Source: Helcococcus bovis (GTDB taxonomy: Bacteria > Bacillota > Clostridia > Tissierellales > Peptoniphilaceae). From it: a stretch of DNA of 16,606 nucleotides. The stretch is taken from assembly GCF_046035435.1 (NCBI RefSeq), contig NZ_JBFNFH010000027.1, one strand, 5' to 3'. Positions 7,455 through 15,190 of the stretch are shown piece by piece. The position numbers and the translations under genes are program-made. The notes beneath the pieces were generated by a model. The model made no database searches, was not told the DNA's origin, and saw only the letters and a list, made by a program, of their open reading frames with translations. Numbering within the stretch: position 1 is the first letter of the stretch; every line of letters starts with the position of its first letter.

Positions 7455-8435
7455 GTGTTAAATAGCGTTAAAGTACACAATTACGAAAATAAAATTGATA
7501 TATGGGTAAATCCGTATGGATATTCAACAAAAAGTAAATTAGATGATATGAATATTGATTTTGACGCAAATAGATTTGATGTTACTGTCGGATATGCTAG
7601 AAAAATAGTAAATGAGCAATTTGAAGATATAAGCAGATTAGCGGATACATTCACATATATGCATGAAATTAAAGGTGGATATGAGTCAGAAGATTATGAT
7701 GATATCCCATATATAATTCCATATTTAGTGGAAAATGCTGAACACACAGTAATTTCAATTTGTGGAGGGGGATTTGCATATAAAACAATAGATGGTAGCC
7801 CTAGTGGTGGAAAAAACATCGCAGAAAGATTAAATGATAGAGGTATGAATGTTTTTGTCTTACATTATCGTTCAAATCCTTATAAATTTCCTATAGCAAT
7901 GTTAGATTTACAAAGGGCGATTAGATATATTAGATTTAATGCAGATAAATTTAATATTAACCCAGATAAAATATCCTTAATTGGATTTTCATCGGGAGGA
8001 TATATCTCTTCAAGTTTTATAAATCAATATATGGGGAAAAATCATTTTTCGGATGAATATATACCAGATGAAATAGATGGGATTTCAGATAAAGTTTTAT
8101 CAGCATCATTTATTTATCCAGCATTAAGCTTTGAATATAATGTACCGATGCTAACATCGGTTGTTAAATATGATGAGTTAATGGATGAATCGAAAAGAAA
8201 AAATTTATTAAACAAATTAGACATAAAAAAACATTTTTCATCATCTAATATACCACAATTTTTAGCCTACACAAATAAAGATGAAATAATTAATCAAGAC
8301 AGTGTTGAAGACTATATTCGAGTGGCTAAAGAAAATAAAACAAGTGTTACAAGAATATTTGTACCAAATGAAAAACATGGTTTTTCAGATGACTTGTATG
8401 TTGATGAATTTGAAAAGTGGATTAAGGGGTTTTAA
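7455..8435 (+). CDS. Alpha/beta-hydrolase, esterase/lipase (BD-FAE / acetyl esterase-like)
   Basis: 326 aa, GTG start with GGAG eight bases upstream. The core fold begins near residue 90: oxyanion-hole motif CGGGF (the usual HGGG has Cys for His), nucleophile elbow GFSSG with Ser179, Asp276 in the NKDE segment, and His308 in EKHGF. The first 85 residues are not typical and may form a lid or substrate-binding extension. No signal peptide is seen. The family hydrolyses acetyl or other acyl esters of sugars and small molecules. Its tight coupling to the GH18 gene suggests removal of acyl groups from the sugar handled by that enzyme; this is inference. Confidence 0.85.
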   Translation: MLNSVKVHNYENKIDIWVNPYGYSTKSKLDDMNIDFDANRFDVTVGYARKIVNEQFEDISRLADTFTYMHEIKGGYESEDYDDIPYIIPYLVENAEHTVISICGGGFAYKTIDGSPSGGKNIAERLNDRGMNVFVLHYRSNPYKFPIAMLDLQRAIRYIRFNADKFNINPDKISLIGFSSGGYISSSFINQYMGKNHFSDEYIPDEIDGISDKVLSASFIYPALSFEYNVPMLTSVVKYDELMDESKRKNLLNKLDIKKHFSSSNIPQFLAYTNKDEIINQDSVEDYIRVAKENKTSVTRIFVPNEKHGFSDDLYVDEFEKWIKGF

Positions 8436-8472
8436 AAATTTAGCTTTATTAAAAATTCTATATTAGAAATGT

Positions 8473-8519
8473 AAACCTGCTGCAAAACAATTCAAAAGGG
8501 GTGTTTTGCAGCAGGTTTT
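8473..8519. terminator. Strong bidirectional terminator between convergent genes
   Basis: AAACCTGCTGCAAAACA (8473-8489) and its perfect complement (8502-8518) give a 17-bp stem with a 12-base loop. It separates the plus-strand esterase gene from the minus-strand small membrane protein. U-tracts on both sides are short. Confidence 0.8.
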
Positions 8520-8545
8520 ATCAGTTGAAATAAATTAAAATTAAA

Positions 8546-8776
8546 TTATAAATCACATTTATTTTTATATTTAATTAAGTCTCGCACAACTACAAAACCT
8601 AATCCTATCGTTAAATTTATATATGTAATAAACGCTATAAACAAAAGGTTGTTTTCTTGCCATTCGTATAAGTTTAAAAATTCAATTACATACATAGAAA
8701 TACCAATGGTAAATATTGGTAATAAGGTGAATAAAAGTATTTTAATATAAAATGATAAATTATTTTCTTTTTTCAT
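8546..8776 (-). CDS. Small membrane protein, two TM segments, unknown function
   Basis: 76 aa from ATG at 8776, chosen because AGGAGGT sits just upstream; a start at 8803 would add nine residues and place that SD inside the gene. Two hydrophobic helices at about residues 10-33 and 43-66 are joined by a short polar loop (YEWQENN), with a basic C-terminal tail (KYKNK). No family is recognised. It is transcribed divergently from a secreted-protein gene; both promoters carry the same 14-bp site, so the two genes may be co-regulated. A paired secreted factor plus small membrane (immunity-like) protein is possible, but nothing in the sequence proves it. Confidence 0.65.
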   Translation of the reverse strand: MKKENNLSFYIKILLFTLLPIFTIGISMYVIEFLNLYEWQENNLLFIAFITYINLTIGLGFVVVRDLIKYKNKCDL

Positions 8777-8819
8777 TTTAAGACCTCCTATCATAATAAT
8801 CATAATTAATCTAAAAAAA

Positions 8820-8833
8820 GAAAATGTTTACAT
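8820..8833. promoter_or_regulatory. Operator-like site 1 (GAAAATGTTTACAT)
   Basis: The same 14 bases occur at 8946-8959. Here they sit in the perfect inverted repeat AATGT-TT-ACATT (8823-8834), just past the -10 of the minus-strand gene, where a repressor would block transcription. Confidence 0.45.
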
Positions 8834-8837
8834 TATT

Positions 8838-8866
8838 ATATTATCATAAAATATAAAAAATGACAA
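8838..8866 (-). promoter_or_regulatory. Promoter of the small membrane protein gene
   Basis: Minus strand: TTGTCA (8861-8866), 17-bp spacer, TAATAT (8838-8843), with TGA directly before the -10 (extended -10). Confidence 0.55.
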
Positions 8867-8903
8867 TACAAAACATAAATGATAATTAATTATAATAAAA
8901 TAC

Positions 8904-8932
8904 TTGACATATATATATATATATATATTAAT
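8904..8932 (+). promoter_or_regulatory. Promoter of the secreted-protein gene with (AT)10 spacer
   Basis: A perfect TTGACA (8904-8909) is followed by ten AT dinucleotides (8909-8928) filling nearly all the spacer. A -10 candidate at normal distance is ATTAAT (8927-8932, 17 bp) or TATTAA (8926-8931, 16 bp), both only 4/6. Gain or loss of one AT would change the spacing by 2 bp. Confidence 0.5.
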
Positions 8933-8945
8933 ATTTAATTAAAAG

Positions 8946-8959
8946 GAAAATGTTTACAT
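8946..8959. promoter_or_regulatory. Operator-like site 2 (GAAAATGTTTACAT)
   Basis: Identical to 8820-8833, here 13-14 bases past the -10 of the plus-strand promoter. The inverted repeat is slightly imperfect (AATGT-TT-ACATA). Confidence 0.45.
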
Positions 8960-8991
8960 AAATTATTTTGAAAATACAAAAGGAGATAAAT

Positions 8992-9678
8992 ATGAAAAAA
9001 TATAAGAGTAAAATTTTAGTATGTTTGTTGATGGTTAATTTATTTTTTGTCAACACAATTTTTGCAGGAAATTATAGTCCATACGAATTGAAATCAATGG
9101 ATATTAAAAGTGTATATAGTAATACATTAAAAACTAGAAGTATTAGTGAGATGGAAAGCGTTAGATATGAAGATTCATATACATATGAGCAAATTCTTAA
9201 TGATAAATTAGAATCCGGATTAATTTCAAAGATTCAACATGATTTGTATTTAAAAAATCAAAAATTTGAGCCTAAAATGTTAAGAAGTTATGGCGCGGGA
9301 ATAAGATACCAAAAATTTACATTTGAAGATTATTCTTTTGATGGATATGTTTTAAGACCAATAATATATGTAGGTTTAGAATTTGATTATTCAGGAGTTC
9401 CTAAAAAAATAGTATCAATAGATGATCCACATTTGTATACCGGAGCAGGTGAAAAATGTGTATTTGGAGGAAAAATATTTTACAGATTAGAAAGTTATAA
9501 AAGTATTTATTTAGGAGTGTACGGAGATTTATATAAGACTGCAAATTTCACAATTTCAGGAGGAGGTTCTATAGGGATTGGCAAATCAGCAAGTGTTAAT
9601 TTTAATTTACAATATTCCAACAATTATATAAGGAATATTGATTTTGATAGAAGAAAAGTTATGGCTACACCATATTAA
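8992..9678 (+). CDS. Secreted protein of unknown function
   Basis: 228 aa from ATG 8992; AGGAG at 8981-8985 decides this start over an ATG at 8968. A clear signal peptide: MKKYKSK, a hydrophobic core of about 17 residues, and a likely cleavage site IFA|GN at residue 25. The mature part has a helical, charged region (about 30-95), then a beta-rich C-terminal half with many aromatic residues and a Gly/Ser-rich turn (SGGGSIGIGKSAS, about 190-202). There is no LPXTG, lipobox or SLH motif, so it is probably released. Only one Cys remains in the mature chain. I do not recognise a family. It has its own promoter with an AT-repeat spacer and its own terminator. Confidence 0.75.
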   Translation: MKKYKSKILVCLLMVNLFFVNTIFAGNYSPYELKSMDIKSVYSNTLKTRSISEMESVRYEDSYTYEQILNDKLESGLISKIQHDLYLKNQKFEPKMLRSYGAGIRYQKFTFEDYSFDGYVLRPIIYVGLEFDYSGVPKKIVSIDDPHLYTGAGEKCVFGGKIFYRLESYKSIYLGVYGDLYKTANFTISGGGSIGIGKSASVNFNLQYSNNYIRNIDFDRRKVMATPY

Positions 9679-9757
9679 GGAATATGATTTTAATGAGTGT
9701 TTTATGTCTTAAATCTTAGATATTATTAATAGAAGCTAATTTTACAACTTATATTAT

Positions 9758-9801
9758 AAAAAACTTAATGATTATAAAAAATATAATTATTAAGTTTTTT
9801 T
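9758..9801 (+). terminator. Intrinsic terminator of the secreted-protein gene
   Basis: AAAAAACTTAAT (9758-9769) pairs perfectly with ATTAAGTTTTTT (9789-9800). The stem continues inside with ATTAT/ATAAT, giving about 18 pairs with one G-T, then one more T. Confidence 0.85.
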
Positions 9802-9803
9802 GA

Positions 9804-10334
9804 GTCTTAAATATATTTTTATCATTAGTAATAGTTCTAACAGTATTTACAAGTAATAGCGGTGTGATACATGCTAAAAGTGAAGTTGAAAATTTTAATT
9901 ATTCAGAGTATATTAAAAATATAGAAGAAGAAATTAAGTTTATTTTTGAAATAGCAAGTAGTTATGAAAATGGTGAATTATTAATTAATAAATATTTGCT
10001 GATACAAAAATATGGAGTAGAAAAAGCTAATAATATTGAAAAAGGTATAAAAAAAATATACAAAATTGATTCTGATATTTATACTGAAAGATATGTGGTA
10101 AAATCTGCTTTTATTGACTGTATGAAAGGTGAATTAGTAGGAATGATTCATGGAATGGACTTTTATCAATTATTAGAAAGTGGCGATGTTGTGGCTTACA
10201 TTCAAGGCAGAGCATGGGGAAAAGTAGCAGAACTAATTGGAAAACAAATGTTAAGATTCGATATAAAAGCTAATATTGGTACATTGATTGCAAGTTTAGC
10301 TTACTCAGGAGTAAAATGTAAATTTTGGGGATAA
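9804..10334 (+). pseudogene. Secreted-protein gene with damaged 5' end
   Basis: From 9804 the frame reads a good signal-peptide core (VLNIFLSLVIVLTVFTSN) ending at GVIHA|KS, then 154 residues of mature protein. No ATG, GTG or TTG lies between the TGA at 9801-9803 and the GTG at 9864, and that GTG has no SD and would start inside the signal peptide. The in-frame ATG at 9768 lies in the terminator hairpin and is cut off by the TGA. In another frame a TTG at 9800 would give MSLKYI and join this frame if one T of the T5 run (9816-9820) were lost. So the gene is either a pseudogene or a frameshifted allele. The mature part is helical, with Cys in a DCMKGE segment and another near the C-terminus (GVKCKFWG); family unknown. 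Confidence 0.55.
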
Positions 10335-10386
10335 ATAATTATTAAAATCAAATTAATTAATGTTGTGATATTTAACAGGAGAAAAA

Positions 10387-10803
10387 ATGGGAATATTATT
10401 TAATAAAAATGAAGAAGTAAGGACAGCTGTAAAAAATGATTTTAGTACAGATAAAGACTATTTAATAGTTTCAAAATATAATTCAACATCAAAATCTTTA
10501 CTAAAAATGCTCATAAGTAATTTATGGGGAATTTATAGTTCTAGTAGAACTTTTATTTTATATTTTAATGCTGATGGAATTTATATTAAAGAAATTAGCA
10601 CATCAATGAAATCTAAATTTAATTATCATTCATGGTCTGATATTAAAAATTTTAAATCAGATGATAAAGGTAATAAAGCGATTATAAGTTTTAGTTATTT
10701 ACAAAAAGAACACTCATACGAAGTTCCTTTTGAAAATACAAAATACTTAAAAGATAATAAAAAAAGGTATTACGAACTTAATGAAAAAAAATTTTACAAG
10801 TAA
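10387..10803 (+). CDS. Hypothetical protein, possible PH-like (bPH/YcxB-type) domain
   Basis: 138 aa, start set by AGGAG six to seven bases upstream. No signal peptide or clear TM helix; one moderately hydrophobic stretch around residues 38-50. Residues about 55-115 alternate short beta strands (TFILYFNADGIYIKEI, then YHSWSDIKNFKSD, then AIISFSY and YEVPF), a pattern seen in bacterial PH-like domains of the YcxB kind. This assignment is from strand pattern only. It lies after the broken secreted-protein gene and before a terminator at 10957. Confidence 0.6.
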   Translation: MGILFNKNEEVRTAVKNDFSTDKDYLIVSKYNSTSKSLLKMLISNLWGIYSSSRTFILYFNADGIYIKEISTSMKSKFNYHSWSDIKNFKSDDKGNKAIISFSYLQKEHSYEVPFENTKYLKDNKKRYYELNEKKFYK

Positions 10804-10956
10804 AGAATGTATAATTAGCCTGTTAATAAGAAAATAAATTTTGATTTCATTGTTAATTACACTTAAATACATATTTAAAGAGTGAATAAAAACGGTTCTT
10901 TAACAAATATCCATAGGGTATAAGTAGGGTTGCTGAAGAATTAAAGTAACATATTT

Positions 10957-10993
10957 AGAGAATTAGAGAGTAAAATTTCTAATTCTCTTTTTT
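10957..10993. terminator. Terminator hairpin between convergent genes
   Basis: AGAGAATTAGA (10957-10967) and TCTAATTCTCT (10978-10988) are perfectly complementary, followed by T6 on the plus strand. It serves the plus-strand gene ending at 10803 and, as a hairpin, may also serve folA. The 150 bases before it hold no gene I can support. Confidence 0.8.
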
Positions 10994-11023
10994 CAAGCTC
11001 CTAATAAAATTCAAAATATTTCC

Positions 11024-11527
11024 CTATTTTCTCCTATAAACCACAAACCTATAATTTGGAGAATTATCAGATTCAATTTCTTCTGAAATGCTTTCTACTT
11101 CCCATTCTTCCTTGTTAAATTTAGGGAAAAAGCTGTCAGCATCAACATTTATAGGCTCTTCAATTTCTGTGATATATAGCTTATATGCATCATCAATGAA
11201 CTGTTTATATATATTGTCGCCACCAACTATAAAAACTTTTTTATCTGGATTATTTTTTGCATATTCTAAAACTTCTTCTTTTGAATGCATTGAAATCGCA
11301 CCTTCGTAATTGTCATGTGAACGTGTAAGTACAATGTTTTTACGGTTTGGAAGAGGTCTTTTTGGAAAAGAAAAATAAGTCTTTCTTCCGCAGACAATCA
11401 CATTATTTGATGTGGTTTGTTTGAAATATTTCAAATCTTCCTTTAGATGATAAATCATATCACCATCTTTTCCTATTGCGTGGGTATTTTTAGTTATTGC
11501 AACCATCATATAGATATTTTTTAACAT
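11024..11527 (-). CDS. folA: Dihydrofolate reductase
   Basis: 167 aa. Reduces dihydrofolate to tetrahydrofolate with NADPH, replacing folate oxidised by ThyA. Motifs in order: AIGKDGD (17-23), substrate acid Asp31 in EDLKYF with Phe35, cofactor motif CGRKTY, PLPNRKNIVLTR, FIVGGDNIYKQF, and LYITEI...DADSFFP near the C-terminus. The usual L-P-W before the catalytic acid is here M24-I25-Y26, so the conserved Pro and Trp (Pro21/Trp22 of E. coli) are replaced. The start follows AAGGAG that lies between the thyA stop and this ATG, a 9-bp gap, so the gene is co-transcribed with thyA. Confidence 0.95.
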   Translation of the reverse strand: MLKNIYMMVAITKNTHAIGKDGDMIYHLKEDLKYFKQTTSNNVIVCGRKTYFSFPKRPLPNRKNIVLTRSHDNYEGAISMHSKEEVLEYAKNNPDKKVFIVGGDNIYKQFIDDAYKLYITEIEEPINVDADSFFPKFNKEEWEVESISEEIESDNSPNYRFVVYRRK

Positions 11528-11536
11528 TTTTACTCC

Positions 11537-12370
11537 TTAAATAGCCATTTCAAACTTTAAATTTGGTTTATTTGGATTGTAATTTTCAAGTTTGAAATCA
11601 TCAATTGTAAAACTGTAAAAATCAGTTTTTTCCGGATTTAATACTAATTTGATATTTTCGCTATCTTCTTGACCCTGTCTTGAGATTAATTCATTAACTT
11701 GTTCGAAATGTCTATCATAAATGTGAGCATTATTTACATAATGGCAAAACATCCCAGGCTCTAGACCAACGTGTCTTGCAATCATCATTTGTAAAGCAAC
11801 ATATTGAATTTTATTAATTGAATTTGCAACTGGAAGATCGGAAGAACGTTGAATTAAAGTTAAATCAAGGTATTTGCCTCTTACACTCCATTGAGTTTCC
11901 ATTGCGCAAGGATGTAGACCCTTTGTTTCATTTAAGTCATTTTCTTGATAAAGATTTATGATATGTCTTCTTCCATATGGATTTTCCTTAAGTCCATTTA
12001 ATAGATTATTTATTAAATTGTATCTCTTAACTGTTGCACCATATCTTTGTCCAATTGTGCCATCGCCAACATTCCATTCATCCCACCAATGAATATTGTA
12101 TTTTTCTTTAAGAATGCTTAAATCATTGCTTTGATCTTGATAAATCCATAAAATTTCTTTAATCCCAGATTTCCAAGGAATTTGTCTAATCGTCAAAATA
12201 GGGAATTCATTTTTTGATAAATCATATTTTTCAAAAACTTGTGTTGTAAAAATTGTATGAGATGGAGTACCATCTGCGTATTTTGGTCTAACTTTTTCAC
12301 CTTCGGTTGAGTATCCATTTGCTAAAATATCTTTACATAAACTAATAAAATTCTTATCTGCTAAATTCAT
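11537..12370 (-). CDS. thyA: Thymidylate synthase (ThyA, Bacillus/phage phi3T-like type)
   Basis: 277 aa. Converts dUMP to dTMP with methylene-tetrahydrofolate, yielding dihydrofolate for the FolA encoded downstream. Nucleophile Cys155 in LHPCAMETQW; phosphate-binding Arg and Asp in QRSSD; dUMP-binding HIYDRH; C-terminal FTIDDFKLENY close to the B. subtilis ThyA / phage form. The SINKIQY segment replaces the common PFN(I/V)xxY, with Asn kept. AGGTGA precedes the start. Gene order thyA-folA is the common one. Confidence 0.95.
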   Translation of the reverse strand: MNLADKNFISLCKDILANGYSTEGEKVRPKYADGTPSHTIFTTQVFEKYDLSKNEFPILTIRQIPWKSGIKEILWIYQDQSNDLSILKEKYNIHWWDEWNVGDGTIGQRYGATVKRYNLINNLLNGLKENPYGRRHIINLYQENDLNETKGLHPCAMETQWSVRGKYLDLTLIQRSSDLPVANSINKIQYVALQMMIARHVGLEPGMFCHYVNNAHIYDRHFEQVNELISRQGQEDSENIKLVLNPEKTDFYSFTIDDFKLENYNPNKPNLKFEMAI

Positions 12371-12405
12371 AAATTCACCTGTCCTTTAAATATTTCTTAA
12401 TAAAT

Positions 12406-12434
12406 ATTTTAACATATTTTTAATTGGGTAGAAA
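12406..12434 (-). promoter_or_regulatory. Candidate promoter of thyA-folA
   Basis: Minus strand: TGT-TAAAAT (-10 at 12406-12411, extended). The -35 position (12429-12434, TTTCTA) is poor. It lies 36 bases before the thyA start, in the divergent gap with the GNAT gene. Confidence 0.4.
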
Positions 12435-12461
12435 ACATTTATAGTTAAAAAGGAGTGAATT

Positions 12462-12911
12462 ATGAAACTAGAAAGATATTTAGGGAAAGATGAACAAAAA
12501 AAATATTTAGATTTTATGAAAAATGCAGAATGGGGAGCAGGAAAATTTTTGTATCAAACAATTGTTGATGGAAAATATTTTAAAAAATTTGGAGAGTCAG
12601 CTAAATTATACTTCTTGTTAGATGAAGGTAATCCAATATCATTTATTAATATTGTTGAAAGGGATTATATTAAAACTGTTGAATTTGATAGATGGATAGC
12701 TTTACTTTATATTGATCCTAAATATAGAGGGCAAGGATTGTCTTTAAAAATGATTGGATGTATGGAAGAAGAGTTAAAGAAAGATGGATTTAATGAAGCG
12801 CATATAGCAACTCAACATTTTGGATTATATGAAAAAATGGGATATAAACTGGTTAAAGAAGTACATGATAGTATTCATGATGTTGATTATATCTATGAAA
12901 AAGGATTATAA
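12462..12911 (+). CDS. GNAT-family N-acetyltransferase
   Basis: 149 aa. Acetyl-CoA-dependent acyl transfer to an amine; substrate unknown. Motif A runs from WIALLYIDPKYRGQGLSLKMI (about residues 78-98), with RGQGLS as the pyrophosphate-binding loop (Ser in place of the final Gly/Ala). A following IATQHFGLYEKMGYKLV segment is motif B with the usual Tyr near an F/YxKxGF-like turn. AAAGGAG precedes the ATG. The iminopeptidase gene follows after 29 bases with no terminator, so they may share a transcript. Confidence 0.88.
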   Translation: MKLERYLGKDEQKKYLDFMKNAEWGAGKFLYQTIVDGKYFKKFGESAKLYFLLDEGNPISFINIVERDYIKTVEFDRWIALLYIDPKYRGQGLSLKMIGCMEEELKKDGFNEAHIATQHFGLYEKMGYKLVKEVHDSIHDVDYIYEKGL

Positions 12912-12940
12912 TATATTTATTAAAAATTTTAGGAGTTAAA

Positions 12941-13879
12941 ATGTATAAATTATTTAATAAATTAGAGCCATACAATGAAGGCTATTTGAAAGTAGATGAA
13001 ATTCACGAAATTTATTATTCAGAAAGTGGAAATAAAGATGGAAAGCCAATAGTTTATGTTCATGGTGGACCTGGAGGTGGATGCGGAACTCTTGCAAATA
13101 GATTTTTCGATCCGGAATTTTATAGAATAATCACTATCGACCAAAGAGGATGTGGGAAAAGTAAGCCATTCTTAGAGTTGAAAAATAATACAACTAAAGA
13201 TTTAAGTGATGACATGGAAAAGATTCGTGAACACTTAAATATTGATAAATGGGTATTATTTGGTGGTTCGTGGGGGACAACTCTTTCACTTTATTATGCT
13301 ATAAATCATCCAGATAAAGTTTTAGGTATCATCCTTAGAGGGGTATTTTTAGGAAGAAAGGAAGATTCTGATTGGTTATATCAAAAAGGAAGTGATTCAT
13401 TCTTCCCGGATTTATTTGAAAAATTTACAGATAATTTTACCGAAAAAGAAAAGGAAAATTTAATTAATTCATACTATGAAAAATTAACTTCAGAAGATAA
13501 AGAAATTCAAAAGAAATATGCAAAGCAATTCGCAGATTTTGAAGGCTCGATAGTTTCTCTATATCCAAGAGAATTGCCAGAAGAGGTATCTGATGGAGAT
13601 TTGGCAATTGCCATTATGGAATGTCACTATTTCTATTATGATTTCTTCATGCCGGAAAATTATATTTTAGACAACGCCTTTAAGATTAAAGACATTCCTA
13701 CTGTAATCGTACATGGAAGATATGATGTTGATTGTAGACCAATAGGAGCATATTTATTAGATAAGGAACTTGATAATTCAGAATTGATATTTACAATAGC
13801 AGGACATAGCTCGATAGAAGAAGAAACAACAAATGAATTAATAAAAGCTACACACAAATTTAAACAATTATTTGAATAA
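12941..13879 (+). CDS. pip: Proline iminopeptidase (peptidase family S33)
   Basis: 312 aa, usual length for the family. Releases N-terminal proline from peptides in the cytoplasm. Alpha/beta hydrolase with oxyanion motif HGGPGGG (about 41-47), DQRGCGKS, nucleophile elbow GGSWG with Ser110, Asp262 in HGRYD, and His289 in AGHS. The cap domain lies between about 140 and 235. The SD is AGGAG. No signal peptide. It suits a peptide-fermenting anaerobe. Confidence 0.92.
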   Translation: MYKLFNKLEPYNEGYLKVDEIHEIYYSESGNKDGKPIVYVHGGPGGGCGTLANRFFDPEFYRIITIDQRGCGKSKPFLELKNNTTKDLSDDMEKIREHLNIDKWVLFGGSWGTTLSLYYAINHPDKVLGIILRGVFLGRKEDSDWLYQKGSDSFFPDLFEKFTDNFTEKEKENLINSYYEKLTSEDKEIQKKYAKQFADFEGSIVSLYPRELPEEVSDGDLAIAIMECHYFYYDFFMPENYILDNAFKIKDIPTVIVHGRYDVDCRPIGAYLLDKELDNSELIFTIAGHSSIEEETTNELIKATHKFKQLFE

Positions 13880-13882
13880 TTG

Positions 13883-13891
13883 TGATATAAT
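13883..13891 (+). promoter_or_regulatory. Extended -10 promoter of the CorC/HlyC gene
   Basis: TGA followed by a perfect TATAAT (13886-13891), in the 48-base gap after pip. No convincing -35 hexamer is seen. Confidence 0.5.
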
Positions 13892-13927
13892 TTATTAGAT
13901 AAAAAAAATAAGGAGGAATACGAATCA

Positions 13928-15187
13928 ATGGATTCTGATCAGATATATAGTATAATACTATTTTTTGTTTGTGTTATACTATCAGCATTTTTCTCAGCTT
14001 CAGAGACTGCATTTACATCTTTGAGAGTTGCAAAATTAAAAACAAGATTAAAAGAAGGGGATACTAAAGTTAAGAAGACTTTAGATATGAATAAAAAATA
14101 TGATGATTTACTTTCAACTATATTAATAGGTAATAATATTGTAAATATTGGAAGTTCGGCAGTTGCTACATTATTTTTTGTTAAGATTTTCCCTATATAT
14201 GGTGCGTTAATCTCAACTGTATTTACTACAGTATTATTATTGATTTTAGGAGAAATTACACCTAAGTTGATTGCGAAAATTATGCCTGAAACATTAGCGG
14301 TTAAATTTACTAAACCACTTTCATTTTTGATGTTAATTTTAAGACCGGTAATATGGGCGTTATCTCAATTGCAAAAATTTATAAGAAGAATTGTTAAGGT
14401 AAATGTAGATCACTCAATCAGTGAAGAAGAGTTATTGACTTATATAGATGAAGCAAAAGTTGGCGGAAGTATTGAAGATGACGAGCATATACTTGTTAAA
14501 GCTGCTGTTGAATTTGATGATGTAAGTGTTTCAAGTATTTTAATTCCTAGAGTTGATATAATTGGGGTTGAAATAAATGACACAGATGAAGAAATTGAAG
14601 AAACATTTGAAGAATATTCATATTCAAGATTAATAGTTTATGAAGAAACTGTTGATAAAGTTTTGGGAATTATTTTAGAAAGAGATTTCCATAAATATTT
14701 GAGAAGAAAAGAAAGAGGAGAATTAGATTTAACGATAAACTCAATTATTTCAGAAATTTTGTATATTCCAGGAATGCTTAAACTTTCCGAATTGCTTAAA
14801 TTAATGCAGAAAGAAAAGAAACATATGGCTGCAATAATAGACGAACATGGGGGACTTGAAGGTATTGTGACAATGGAAGATATCCTTGAAGAGTTGGTTG
14901 GAGAAATTTGGGACGAATCTGATGAGGTAGAATCAGAAATAAAAGTTTTGGAAAGAAATAAAATTTATGAAGTGAGTGGAAGATGTTCACTTGATAAAAT
15001 ATTTGAATACTTAAAAATTTCTGATTCAGAAGAATATAGCTCAAATACTCTTGCTGGATTTGTTGTAGAAATGTTAGATAAAATGCCGCATTTTGGAGAC
15101 TCATTCATTTTTGAAAACTTAAGATTTACAGTAAAAGAAGTTGATGGAAATAGGATTGAAAAGATAATTATAAAAAAGATAAAATAA
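13928..15187 (+). CDS. CNNM/CorC-HlyC family membrane protein with CBS pair
   Basis: 419 aa. N-terminal CNNM (DUF21) domain about 1-180 with TM segments near 7-29, 58-84, 89-113 and 128-150; signatures SASETAF (about 23-29) and GEITPK (about 107-112). A CBS-domain pair follows (about 200-325; begins SSILIPRVDI, second half has HMAAIIDEHGGLEGIVTMEDILEELVGEI), then the C-terminal CorC_HlyC domain (about 340-419). Members of this family transport or control Mg2+; the old 'hemolysin' label is not functional evidence. SD AGGAGG lies 11-12 bases before the ATG, a little long. The stop is followed at once by a structured element. Confidence 0.92.
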   Translation: MDSDQIYSIILFFVCVILSAFFSASETAFTSLRVAKLKTRLKEGDTKVKKTLDMNKKYDDLLSTILIGNNIVNIGSSAVATLFFVKIFPIYGALISTVFTTVLLLILGEITPKLIAKIMPETLAVKFTKPLSFLMLILRPVIWALSQLQKFIRRIVKVNVDHSISEEELLTYIDEAKVGGSIEDDEHILVKAAVEFDDVSVSSILIPRVDIIGVEINDTDEEIEETFEEYSYSRLIVYEETVDKVLGIILERDFHKYLRRKERGELDLTINSIISEILYIPGMLKLSELLKLMQKEKKHMAAIIDEHGGLEGIVTMEDILEELVGEIWDESDEVESEIKVLERNKIYEVSGRCSLDKIFEYLKISDSEEYSSNTLAGFVVEMLDKMPHFGDSFIFENLRFTVKEVDGNRIEKIIIKKIK

Positions 15188-15190
15188 AGT

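Noticed and set aside
8777..8803. Earlier start for the small membrane protein
   Set aside because: It would put the strong AGGAGGT inside the gene, and it has no SD of its own.
8968..8991. Earlier start for the secreted protein
   Set aside because: The AGGAG at 8981-8985 and a normal signal peptide favour ATG 8992.
9864..9866. GTG as true start of the 9864-10334 frame
   Set aside because: No SD, and it lies inside a signal-peptide sequence that continues upstream in frame.
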